A DNA stretch of 64,000 nt from Beroe forskalii (lineage: Eukaryota > Ctenophora > Nuda > Beroida > Beroidae): contig WFMF01000196.1 of NCBI GenBank assembly GCA_011033025.1, forward strand, positions 124,001 to 188,000, given 5' to 3'. Positions 34,336 through 44,194 of this stretch are shown in pieces. How positions within the stretch are numbered: the first letter of the stretch is position 1; each line of letters starts with the position of its first letter. The notes under the pieces are model-generated. The model did not search any database. It worked only from the letters and a program-made list of their open reading frames with translations, and was not told where the DNA came from. The position numbers were made by a program, and so were the translations under genes.

Positions 34336-37307
34336 ACAAAGGAACCAATACAACTGTGTTTGGACTTTTTAACTCCAGGTCGATATGTAACAAAACACAA
34401 GCTGTACTAGAGTACCTAATGGAAAACAAGACTGATATTTGCTTCATAACTGAGACATGGATGAAGCGTAATGATAAAGTTAAGATGGCAGAGATACATG
34501 AAAGAGGCTTTGAGATGTTCAACAATCCAAGAAGAGGAAAAGGTGGAGGTGCAGGCTTCATATTTAACACAAAGACCACCCATCTCATCAAAAACGATGT
34601 TAAGAAGTACTCCTCTTTTCAAGTACTTGAATCTATTCTTCAGACACCCACTGAATCACTGAGGTTATGTGTAATTTATAGAAGCACATCAAGTTCAACT
34701 AAAGAGAAATATGAAGCTACAAAAGTGTCGAAATTTTTCGAAGAATTCTCAGACTATCTTGATTCCCTAGCATCCAAGCCAGGAAAACCATTAATCTGTG
34801 GAGATTTTAACTTTCATGTTGAGACTCCAGAAGATCCAACTGCAAACCAATTTTTAAAGTTCATCCAAGAAAGGGGTTTTAAGCAGCATGTCAACGAAGC
34901 AACCCATATTTCAGGGGGAACACTAGACTTAGTGCTCACAAAATCGTTCCCTAAAGACTCAATTGAAATCTCAGATATATCAGTCGATTCTAACACTGGC
35001 ACTAATTCTGACCATTTCTTTGTTAGTTTTATGGTTCCAGTTGGCCATGCTCCTTTTCAACCCAAACAAAGGGTTACCAGAAAGGTGAGAGAGTTTGCAA
35101 GTGTTGATATGGATGCTTTCAAATCAGACATCGCACAAAAAATGCCCAAATTATCAGAAATAAAAGATCTCTCTGATGCTGTGACAAAATTCAACTCTGC
35201 TCTTGAAGAAATTCTTGAGGCTCATGCACCTCTCATTGAAATAAAAGTGAATGAAAAAGAGAGCCCATGGTTCAACTCTGCTTGTAAGGATGCAAGGAGG
35301 GAGAGGAGAAAAGCAGAAAGGGCTTATAGAAAGAATAGGTCAGATAAGGAGCTTCTGGAGATCTACAAAGAGAAGCAAGTCGATGCTGCACTCACACTTG
35401 ATCTTCACCGTAACAAATATTATTTCAGCAGACTTTCAGCAGCAAAAGGGGACCCAAAAGCCACCTATAAAATTGTTAATACACTTTTTGACAAAGAACA
35501 TGGTAAAAGTAAATTACCACGTGGCTTGGATGATGAAAAAATGTCAGAAAACTTTAAGGAATTTTTCCATGAGAAGGTAAATAAGATTTATTCTGAAATT
35601 GATTCTTTGCAGTGTACCTCAAATACGGATCATGCAATACCGAGCTATAATGAACTTAATAACAATACAGATGATTCTAAAAGCCCTGATAGTGGAGTTT
35701 TTGCATCATATTTCAAACTCCTAGTACCTTCTCAAGTTGAAGAGGTTATTCAATCTATGGGTACAAAAAGCTGCTCACTTGATCCTGTACCAACCTGGAT
35801 TTTCAAATCTTGCCTCAAAGAACTTTTACCTTTGGTCACTACCATTGTCAATCTTTCCTTACAAAGTGGTCAGTTTCCTGATGAACTCAAAAATGCTGTT
35901 GTCAGGCCAGTTCTGAAGAAACATAACTTGGACCCTGACAGTTTAGGAAATTACCGACCAGTGAGTAACTTGTCATTTCTATCAAAAATCATTGAAAAAT
36001 GTGTTCATTTACAACTGACTGAGTATCTAGACATTAACAAACTATTCCCAAATCTTCAGTCTGGATATAGAAAATATCACAGCTGTGAAACTGCTATACT
36101 CAGAATTCATAACGACCTCTTATATGCAATGGATAAGCAATCTCACGCATGTTTAATGCTAATTGACTTGTCAGCAGCATTTGATACTATAAACCATCAA
36201 CTGCTGTTGAAGCGTCTTAAGAATCATTATCATATGGATGGGATGGTGCTAAAGTGGATTGGGTCATATTTGAGTGATAGGTCATTCCATGTTAGCATCA
36301 ATGAACACATATCAAACAAGGCAACATTAGGTATAGGAGTTCCACAAGGATCTATTCTTGGACCACTACTTTTCATTCTGTACACAAAGGGCTTGCAATA
36401 TCTGGCCAAAAAATATAATTTCAGTATTCACTTATATGCAGATGATACTCAAATTTACTTTGAATTTGATCCTAAGTTCAATGCAGATGATGTGCTAGTT
36501 GAATTGGAGAAGTGCTTCATTGACATCAAGGCCTGGATGACTGTAAACTATCTGAAAATGAACGATAGTAAAACTGAAATCATGGAAATTCACTCTCCAT
36601 ATACTCCATTCCCACTGAAAGAAGACTTCAAGATGGATAGCTGTGTTATTGTCCCAGAAGAAAAGGCTAAGAATCTTGGTTTCTGGTTTGATGAACACCT
36701 TTCTCTAGACAAACAATTGAAGAAAATATCACAAACATGTTACCAAAATCTAAGGAAGATTGGGCGCATAGGAAAAAGACTCACTATTGAAATGAAAACA
36801 CAGTTAGTTCATTCATTCATCCACTCTATTATTGATAACTGTAATGGAGCTTATTTTGCTATAACTGCATCACAGCTGCAAAAACTGCAAAAGATTCAAA
36901 ACTCTGCTGTAAGATACATCCTTAACCTTCATGGCAAAGAAAGATTCCAATCAATCACCCCTCATCTCCAGAAACTGCACTTCCTTCCTGTCAGATTCAG
37001 GATATAATTCAAACTTGCCCTCCATGTTTTCAAATGCATCAACAATATAAGCCCCACATACTTATCTGACCTCATATCACTCAGACAACAGAATCAATAT
37101 CTCATGAGAGCAGATAATGACTTTTTCTTACTCAAAGAATCAAATGAGCCTAGGTGTAAAAAGACACAGGGAGCTTTTAGTTATAGTGCTCCTAAGGTAT
37201 GGAATAGCCTGCCATATAAACTGAGATCTATACCTGATATTGACAATTTTAAGGTGGCATTAAAAACACACTTTTATCAATGTGCATTTGACATTTCTCC
37301 AATGTAG
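34326..37307 (+). CDS. LINE ORF2, AP-endonuclease and reverse transcriptase (one premature stop)
   Basis: The frame is open from 34311 with no ATG before the endonuclease domain. The endonuclease starts GLFNSRSICNK and shows ITETW, CGDFNFH and SDHFF, the catalytic Glu, Asp/Asn and Ser-Asp-His motifs. The reverse transcriptase has NYRPVSNLSFLSKIIEK, LIDLSAAFDTINH, GVPQGSILGPLLF and YADD (active site). After TAA at 37005-37007 the same frame continues (FKLALHVFKCINNISPTYL... KVWNSLPYKLRS) to a stop at 37305-37307. This adds the conserved CR1/L2-type C-terminal segment, so the TAA is a single nonsense mutation. Full length would be about 990 residues. Expression of the N-terminus appears to need -1 frameshifting or non-AUG reinitiation. 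Confidence 0.9.
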
Positions 37308-37718
37308 TATGCCAATTATAGATCATGGATTATTTTTCTATTAAAGATTTAAGGTTCTATTTTAGAGTTAGAATATGTTTTTAACAAATCTGATAATATA
37401 TGTCATTGATTAGGTTTCCGCTTTGTTACTTAGAGCTTGCTCAATCATGGTTAAGCGGAATATAAGTTCATGTTTATTATTATTATTATTTGTAGCTGTT
37501 GGAGAGTTCTCTGGCTGGACTACATTTGTTCTACAAAGACTGCATTTGTTCTACAAAAAAAATAATGAAGTATTTTGATTAATACATCAACATTGTTCAC
37601 AGAACTCAAGCTCAATTATCTTCAACCTTCCACCTCTTACTGGATCTTATTAAAAATAATAGGGAGCAAGAGACATGTGAAGATTATCGGTGTGTCCCAA
37701 ACCCATATAACTTTGAGT

Positions 37719-37770
37719 TTGCTAAACACTCATATCCCTGTGGCTCGCGCGGCGCGTACACACAACTAAC
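37719..37770. mobile_element. Partial family C micro-transposon
   Basis: ttgctaaacactcatatccctg followed by gcgcggcgcgtacacaca matches the two better-preserved family C copies at 38115 and 39408; the right end is decayed. Confidence 0.4.
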
Positions 37771-37932
37771 GGTGGCGTGTCGAAGTCGTATGTGCGCGGC
37801 TTTTCTATGCGCGGCTCACTGCTTGTCATTTACAGGCAGTGAGCCTCGACGGACGTTGCCCCGACTATTTTTTCTGACTGGATGGCGAGGTTGCAAAGTG
37901 ACGTCCAAATGTGGAACGTTGCGCCGCGCGCG

Positions 37933-37990
37933 AGGGTAGGGTAACATCCTACGACAGTGAGCCTACCCTAGTAGGATTTTACCCTACCCT
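37933..37990. repeat. Inverted repeat agggtagggta / taccctaccct
   Basis: Arms agggtagggtaacatcctac and gtaggattttaccctaccct flank a short loop that itself reads 'gcctaccctag'. Outside lie further GCGCGCG arms. It is a foldback structure within the micro-transposon cluster. Confidence 0.5.
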
Positions 37991-38105
37991 CCGCCGCGCG
38001 CCATTTTTTTCCGCGACCACGACCCTCCAAATTTCCGAGTGTTGCGCGCTAGGGATGGGTGAAATCCATCTACAGTGAGCCGCGCACGAAAAGCCGCGCA
38101 AATAT

Positions 38106-38230
38106 GAGTTCGACTTGCTAAACACGTATATCCCTGTGTGGGCTCGCGCGGCGCGCTTCGCCAACACAGGGAAGCGTAGGGAAGCGCGCGGCGCGTACAC
38201 ACACCTATGCGGGCTTAGGAAGAGTTCGAC
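38106..38230. mobile_element. 107-bp family C micro-transposon with 9-bp target duplication
   Basis: The element is 38115-38221 (ttgctaaacacgtata ... tatgcgggcttaggaa) with imperfect inverted ends (TTGCTAAaCaCG/TTCCTAAgCcCG). It is flanked by the exact 9-bp repeat gagttcgac at 38106-38114 and 38222-38230. The interior is palindromic and GCGCGGCGCG-rich. Confidence 0.7.
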
Positions 38231-38241
38231 ACGCCCCTGTA

Positions 38242-38307
38242 ATCCTATGTTGTCAGGCGTTGCTTGACCCCCTCGCACGCGCGCCACGACGTCAGACAAA
38301 TCCTATG
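38242..38307. mobile_element. 50-bp family A micro-transposon with 8-bp target duplication (copy 2)
   Basis: The element 38250-38299 starts ttgtcaggcgttgcttgac and ends cgtcagacaa, flanked by the exact repeat atcctatg at 38242-38249 and 38300-38307. Same ends as the 15767 copy but a shorter core. Confidence 0.8.
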
Positions 38308-38329
38308 CGGGCTTAGAAACATATTATAA

Positions 38330-38830
38330 CTCTGGCTGAGTGACGTCGCGTCACAGGGTATGTCTCCCATATAAACGGCTCTGAGTGACGTCACAGATCT
38401 AAACGTCAATTTTTCTGTATCCTAAACCTATCCATAGCCCTAACCAAAACCCTAACCTTAATTCTAACCCTAACCCTAACAAATCCTGACCCTAATCGTG
38501 ACCCTAACCCTAGTCTTTAAAGCGCTAGGTGCGCTTAATTATATTTTTCTGAGTGACGTCATTGTCATAGATAATGAAGGCTCCCGTTTATATGGGAGAC
38601 TCACCCGTCACAGACCTACACGTCAATCTTTTTGTATCCTTATAACTCTGGCTGAGTGAGGTCAAACGTCGCGTCAATCTTTTTGTATCCTAAACCTAAT
38701 TATTGCTTGCCGTAACCAAAACCCTGACCCTAAACCTAACAAATCCTGATTATAACGCTAACCTTTAAGGCGCTAGAAGTAGATGCGCATGATTATATTT
38801 TTCTGACGGACGTCATTATCAAATTATCTA
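38330..38830. repeat. Two diverged copies of a roughly 300-bp unit with telomere-like CCCTAA tracts
   Basis: Unit landmarks 'ttataactctggctgagtga', 'tgtatcctaaacctaa', 'aacaaatcctga' and 'gcgctag...ttatatttttctga' occur twice, starting near 38330 and 38640. Each unit carries degenerate ccctaa repeats; the first (about 38437-38515) includes ctaaccctaaccctaacaa. TTAGGG-type motifs are the ancestral metazoan telomere repeat. Several gagtgacgtca palindromes accompany each unit. Confidence 0.7.
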
Positions 38831-39395
38831 TATTAATAATTTCAGAGTGTTCGTGCATCTGTCTGTCTGTCTGTGTAAAATGACTATTTAAGAAGTGCAT
38901 TTGATATTTTTGATCGTTTTTTTCGGGAAAATCTTCTCTCAATTAAGGGGCTTATTACTATTTAAGGAAAATTTGAATTGGACCATCCGTTGATTAGTTA
39001 TTTGCATAATAAATATCATGCGTTTACTAATGCTAATATATGCTATGGAAAGGCAATACTATATAGGTGATCTCAAATTACAAAGTACTAAAGTATGTTG
39101 TGCAGTGCATTTCTGCGAATATCTGTAATCCTCGGTAAGCGGTAATGGTGATCCAATTACTTATCAAATTCCAAGATGAGTTCATGAAGCAAGTAGCTGT
39201 TGGCTGCTGGATACAAGATAAACCAAAGGTATCAGGTTGATTGTTTCCGCGAATCTTCGCGGGCAAACGCTAGTCATAGATAATGAAGGCTCTCGAATTA
39301 TATGGGACACTAGCAACTAGCCCGCAAAGCGAACAGGGATACCGATATACGCACTGACACAAGCCACATCGCGGCAGTTCAGACAACGTGCGGAC

Positions 39396-39486
39396 AGTGG
39401 ACACTAATTGCTAAACACGTATATCCCTGTCTGCGTTGCGCGGCGCGCGTACGCACACCTATGCGGGCTTAGGAAAGTGGACACTA
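39396..39486. mobile_element. 69-bp family C micro-transposon with 11-bp direct repeats
   Basis: ttgctaaacacgtatatccc starts at 39408 and the element ends tatgcgggcttaggaa at 39475. The exact direct repeat agtggacacta flanks it at 39396-39406 and 39476-39486. Confidence 0.7.
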
Positions 39487-39803
39487 TCACTATCAGTATC
39501 CAATAAAGTTAATCTATAAATTAGCACAAAAACTACAGTTTATCACGACGTCAATGGTCAACAACAAATTAACTTGAAGTACAGTGCATAACATTTAATA
39601 ATAATTTTTAATACCATAGATAGGATAATATTAAGATAGCAATATGAATAAAACCATAAACAAGCAAAATTATTCAACTTGTATTGAATTAGAACTGTTT
39701 ACATTTAAAAGAGTGCCCAACTAATCAATTTCTATTTGAGGGTAGTTTTCAAATTAAATTGTACCGTGGGCTGAAAAATTGACGAAAGTATGTGAACGAA
39801 CTC

Positions 39804-39890
39804 CTGCGTGCTTGTCAAGCGTTGCCTGACCCAGTTACGACTCGCAAATTTAAAATATTATGGGTCTGTCAACGTCAGACAACTGCACGC
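39804..39890. mobile_element. 71-bp family A micro-transposon (copy 3)
   Basis: The element 39812-39882 starts ttgtcaagcgttgcctgacc and ends caacgtcagacaa. The flanking 8-mers ctgcgtgc and ctgcacgc match at 6 of 8 positions, consistent with an older insertion. A family B inverted repeat follows at 39892-39943 (gtgcgcggc ... gccgcgcac). Confidence 0.65.
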
Positions 39891-40114
39891 CACGTGCGCG
39901 GCTTTATCACTGACTGAGAGTATGAGATGCAGTGAGCCGCGCACGTAGGAGTTCGACACGCCCTGTTCCGGAGGTTCAGGTGTGAGGCATCGAGAGTTTT
40001 ATTTGTGCTATTCTAATCCAGTGTTGTTCACGATATACTGAGCCAATGAGATATTAAAACTCACGACCCCTCCTCGTGTAGCAGTAATTCAAACATAACC
40101 CGCTGCAGAACGTT

Positions 40115-40191
40115 CAACTTCATTGCCAGGCGTTGCCTGGCCACCTCCACGCGCTTGGGGCAGACAACGTCTGGCATGGGCAACAACTTCA
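40115..40191. mobile_element. 61-bp family A micro-transposon with 8-bp target duplication (copy 4)
   Basis: The element 40123-40183 starts ttgccaggcgttgcctggcc and ends cagacaacgtctggcatgggcaa. The exact repeat caacttca flanks it at 40115-40122 and 40184-40191. Confidence 0.8.
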
Positions 40192-41214
40192 AGCAGATAC
40201 AAGGTGATGGTCTCATATGTAGCGGGATCAGCTCACGACAATATTTTACAAATAATGTGCCCGCACGACAAATAGGCAGTTGGGAATTTCAATTAAGTTT
40301 TTAAATTCATGGTGTAGAACAGCGATTGAAAACCGCTTTTAAATTTAAACCGTCTATTTCTCGTAGCCGGCGGTAGTAATATCTTTTTTTAAAGTTATTA
40401 AGTTATATGATAATACCTGCTTCAAATATCTTTACAGTTCTGCTATAAACCAATATTTAAGTTGCGGGCTTTGCTGCAACTTAAAGTTAAATAGTGGTTA
40501 TAGCAGAACTGTAATAAATCAACATAAAGATTAAAGCTTCTAATATTAACTATGATATTTAGTATTATAATGATAAGATAAGATATCTTGAAAAATAACA
40601 ACATGATTACTATTGGGGGGGGGGGGGCAACCTCAATTAAAACTCCTGAAAACCCGAAAAAACCCTCGCTTTGAATTTCGAAAATGGTACCTTTTTCAAG
40701 AAATTTGGTTAAAACCCAAAAAAAAAAATCAAACCTCTATTTGCTAATAGTAATTTTCATATTCACCCGGTATTTTAATTGGGGTTGTCCCCCTATCAGT
40801 GCAGTATCACTATCAATATAATTCAGTTTGGTAGAGACATTTTTGTCCCTGATCTCTAGAAGAAGTAGAATGTTAGAAATGTGTAATCAATAAATCTGTA
40901 ATTCAGATTAACGATCGGGTAAACACGTTTTTAATAACTTTTTATTGTAAATGAGGTCGAAAATAGCATTCACGTGTGGGGGGGGGTTGGCGGTATGAAT
41001 ACACCATTCGATACACATGGATGGTGTGGGAAGGATAAAAAGCACCAAAGAAGTGCTGTTGTATCCGGACATCCGGCACGTGGTAAAAGATATACAAATC
41101 AGGGTTTTGGTCCATTTCCAGGAAAAACCCGGAGTGAATCTCAATGTTCCGGACATAACCTCATGGACTATAATGAGGGAGTGAAATCATGCCCAGCATA
41201 AAACCTGCAGTAGG

Positions 41215-42035
41215 TTTAAATGTTCGGGTCTCGAGACAAACCCGAAGAAAGTTTCAGTGTTCAGGTAAAACCTGCTGAAAGTGTCAGTGTTAAGGACAAA
41301 CCCGCAGAAAGTGTCCATGTTCTGAACAAACCTGCAGAAAGTATCAGTGTTCTGGACAAAGCCCCAGAAAGTGTCCATGTTCTGGACAGAACCGCAGAAA
41401 GTGTCCAAGCTCGAGACAAACTCGAAGAAAGTTTCAGTGTTCAGGGAAACCTGCTGAAACTGTCAGTGTTAAGGACAAGCCCGCAAAAAGTGTCCCCATT
41501 CTGGACAAACCTGCAGAAAGTTTCAGTGTTAAGGATAGTGTCCATGCTCTGGACATACCTGCGGAAAGTGTCCATGTTCTGGGCAGACCCGCAGAAAGTG
41601 TCCATGTTCTGGACATACCTGCAGAAGGTATCCATGTTCTGGACAAACCAGCAGAAAGTGTCCATGTTCTGGACAAACCAGCAGAAAGTGTCCATGCTCT
41701 GGACAAACCCGCAGTAAGTGTCCAAGCTCTGGACAGACCCGCAAAAATTGTCAGTGTTAAGAAAACACGCAGAAAATGTCCATGTTCTGGACAAACCCGC
41801 AGAAAGTGTCCATGCTCTGGACAAACCCGCAGTAAGTGTCCAAGCTCTGGACAAACCCGCAGTAAGTGTCCAAGCTCTGGACAGACCCGCAAAAATTATC
41901 AGTGTTAAGAAAACACGCAGAAAATGTCCATGTTCTGGACAAACACGCAGAAAATGTCCATGTTCTGGACAAACCCGCAGAAAGTGTCCATATTCTGGAC
42001 AAACCCGCAGTGTCCGTATCCTGCCCGCAGTAAAG
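41215..42035 (+). repeat. 30-bp minisatellite
   Basis: About 27 units of the type gcagaaagtgtccatgttct + ggacaaaccc. Because 30 is divisible by three, frames stay open on both strands (repeats like CPCSGQTRRK or TWTLSAGLSR). I treat these as artefacts of the array rather than genes. The array ends about 35 bp from the histone H3 stop codon. Confidence 0.9.
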
Positions 42036-42066
42036 CGGAAGTTTGCGGGAATGGTCGTGATGCCGC

Positions 42067-44194
42067 TTAGTTGCGACCTCTTAGTCGCTGAGCTAGATGG
42101 ATATCACGTGGCATGATAGTCACTCTCTTAGCGTGGATGGCACAAAGGTTGGTGTCCTCAAACAGACCAACCAGATAGGCTTCGGCTGCTTCCTATGGAG
42201 AGAAAGGGAGGGGTTGAAGGAGTTTTAGGGAGTTGAATAAAGGGTTGAAGGAGTTTTAGGGAGTTGAATAAAGGGTGTAGGCGTTTTAGAGAGATGAGTT
42301 ATGGGTGTGGGGGGTAGAGAGTTGACTAAAGGGTGAGGAGTCTATAGACTTGAGTATAGGGTTTAGAGAGCAGACTGGAGGGTGTAGGGAGTCCAAAGAG
42401 TTGAGTTATGGAAACAGAATGAAAGGCTCGATCGGTTGCGAATATATAGGGGTTAAGAGATTTGAGCAAAGGGTACAAGGGGAATGGAAACTGGCGGGAA
42501 ATTAGTTAACAGTTGATTGCGTGTCAACACTCAACAGTTCCTATTATTACCTGTAAAGCTCCGATAGCTCCTATCTGAACTCGGAGAGAGTGAGGACCTT
42601 GCTTCACCTCGTTCATGATCTCCCTCATCAGACGGAGGAAGGGGGATCGGGGGATCAGCAGATCCGTGGACTTCTGGTAGCGCCTGATCTCACGGAGAGC
42701 AACAGTTCCAGGCCTTGAGGAGGAGAGACATTGAAGGAAGTAATATTAAAATGAGGGTTAAAACCTGAAACTGAAAGTGATCAAATGGGAGCAAATAAAT
42801 AAGATTCATTTGAAGGGCTGATTTCAGTCCGTTTCACTCAATTATAGAGAGTTCCATGACACGATGGTCTTTCATCTCACCAGACGCAAAAGAGGGATCT
42901 GGCTAGAACACACAACGATCTCCTTACCTCCATCTGTGCTTCTTCTTGACTCCAGCAACCTCTCCTTTCCCCTTCCCCTTCTTCTTGTCCTTGTTTTTAC
43001 CTGAGGTTAATCCATGTTAGTGGTGGTAGGTGTCTTGACTTTTTCATGCGCGGCGGATTGTGCTGCGCGTGATTGATAGTGATTAAATTCAGTGCACAAA
43101 TGTGCATTCTATAAATACAAATGGGGGGGGGGGGATTTTATCACTGAATTTGATAGTGATTAAATTCTGTGCACAAATGTACATGCTATAAAAACAAATG
43201 GGGGGGGGGGATTCACGGAAAAGCATTACTTATGCGCGGCGTCATACGCCTCGCTTGCAAAGGTCGAGACACCATGGCAACGGAGCCTTATTTAGCAAGG
43301 AAAAATAGAAACGCATAGCATGCTGTAACTGGAAATGACACCTGAGATAAGTGGTTCTGTGGTTATCATACTTGTGTTTAATCACTGGATTTGATAGTGA
43401 TTAAATTCCGCGCACAAATGTACATTCTATAAAACAAATGGGGGGGGGGGATTTAATCACTGGATTTGATAGTGATTAAATTCTGCACACAAACTTACAT
43501 ACTATAAAAAACAAAGGGGGGGGGGAATTTAATCACTGAATTTGATAGTGATTAAATTCTGCAAACAAACTTACATACTATAAAAAAACAAAGGGGGGGG
43601 GGGAATTTAATCACTGAATTTGATAATGATAGTGATTAAATTCTGCACACAAATGTACATTAGCTATAAAAACAAATGGGGGATTTAATCACTGGATTTG
43701 ACAGTGATTAAATTCCGCCCACAAATGTACATTCTATTAAAACAAATGGGGGGATTTTATCACCGAATTTGATAGTGATAAATTCTGCGCACAATTAAAT
43801 GTACATTCTACAAAATATACAAATGGGGGGGGGGAGAATTAACAAAAAAGCATTAATCATGAGCATTGCGCGGCGTCATACGCCTCGTTTGCACCACTGT
43901 TACGGAACCTTATTTTACACACATAAGTGCGCCAACCAACAGTGACGCATAGCATGCTGTAACTGAAAATAACACCTGAGATAACTGGTTCTGGGGTTAT
44001 CATACTTGTGTTATATAAATAGTATCTTTTGTTAGTTGATATTATATTGATAAGGTTCACTATTTACTTGGGACAAAGTAATCTTCAATGTAAATTGTAT
44101 GTTTATCATTCATACCTCTCTTAGCTTCAAGGATTCGTGTCCGGTCAACTTTTCCACCAGTGGATTTCCTGGCAGTCTGCTTGGTTCTTGCCAT
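42067..44194 (-). CDS. CENPA: Histone H3 variant, centromeric H3 (CENP-A/cenH3) candidate
   Basis: Four exons: 44116-44194 (ATG), 42928-43000, 42551-42713, 42067-42192 (stop TAA), all with GT donors and AG acceptors and matching phases; 146 aa (canonical H3 is 135). Residues 1-15 equal canonical H3 ([15 protein letters not shown]). The rest of the tail is different and lysine/glycine-rich ([12 protein letters not shown]), so the K27 region is gone. The histone fold follows: [17 protein letters not shown], then [15 protein letters not shown], a loop 1 of VKQGPHSLR that is two residues longer than H3 (FKTDLR), and [16 protein letters not shown] to the end. LLIP in place of LLIRK, the longer loop 1 and EAAEA instead of EASEA are cenH3 traits. 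Introns also exclude a replication-dependent H3 gene. CENP-A nucleosomes mark centromeric chromatin and recruit the kinetochore. It could instead be another H3 variant, since much of helix 2 is canonical. Confidence 0.82.
43060..43835 (-). repeat. About 75-bp tandem array of hairpin plus G-tract units in H3-variant intron 1
   Basis: Units contain the inverted pair tttaatcac ... gtgattaaa, then tctgcacacaaatgtacat, then a run of 8-12 G on the plus strand. About eight units occur, interrupted at 43213-43385 by a 170-bp sequence of which a diverged second copy follows the array at about 43846-44012 (shared: gcggcgtcatacgcctcg, gcatagcatgctgtaactg, ttatcatacttgtgtta). Confidence 0.8.

Larger units (their letters stand above)
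32860..37493 (+). mobile_element. CR1/L2-like non-LTR retrotransposon, nearly intact
   Basis: One element with ORF1 (zinc-knuckle protein), ORF2 (endonuclease plus reverse transcriptase plus conserved C-terminal domain) and a 3' UTR ending in a short (TTA)n tract at about 37471-37491, the type of microsatellite tail usual in the CR1/L2 group. The 5' UTR start was not fixed. The open frames and single nonsense codon suggest recent insertion. It is oriented opposite to PLK4 and lies between the first visible PLK4 exon and the H3 gene. Confidence 0.9.
37494..42066. other. Repeat-rich intergenic region
   Basis: Contains the LINE edge, clustered GC-rich micro-transposons, telomere-like repeats and a 30-bp minisatellite (listed separately). 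No exon was recognised. A G-run (ggggggggggg) stands at 40615-40627. Confidence 0.6.

Noticed and set aside
38860-38880. Possible CRISPR-like or regulatory repeat
   Set aside because: Only a CTGT microsatellite; no direct repeats with unique spacers occur anywhere in the window.
41187-42116. Long frames on both strands with 10-residue repeats
   Set aside because: Consequence of a 30-bp period; no start or splice context and equal openness in several frames.
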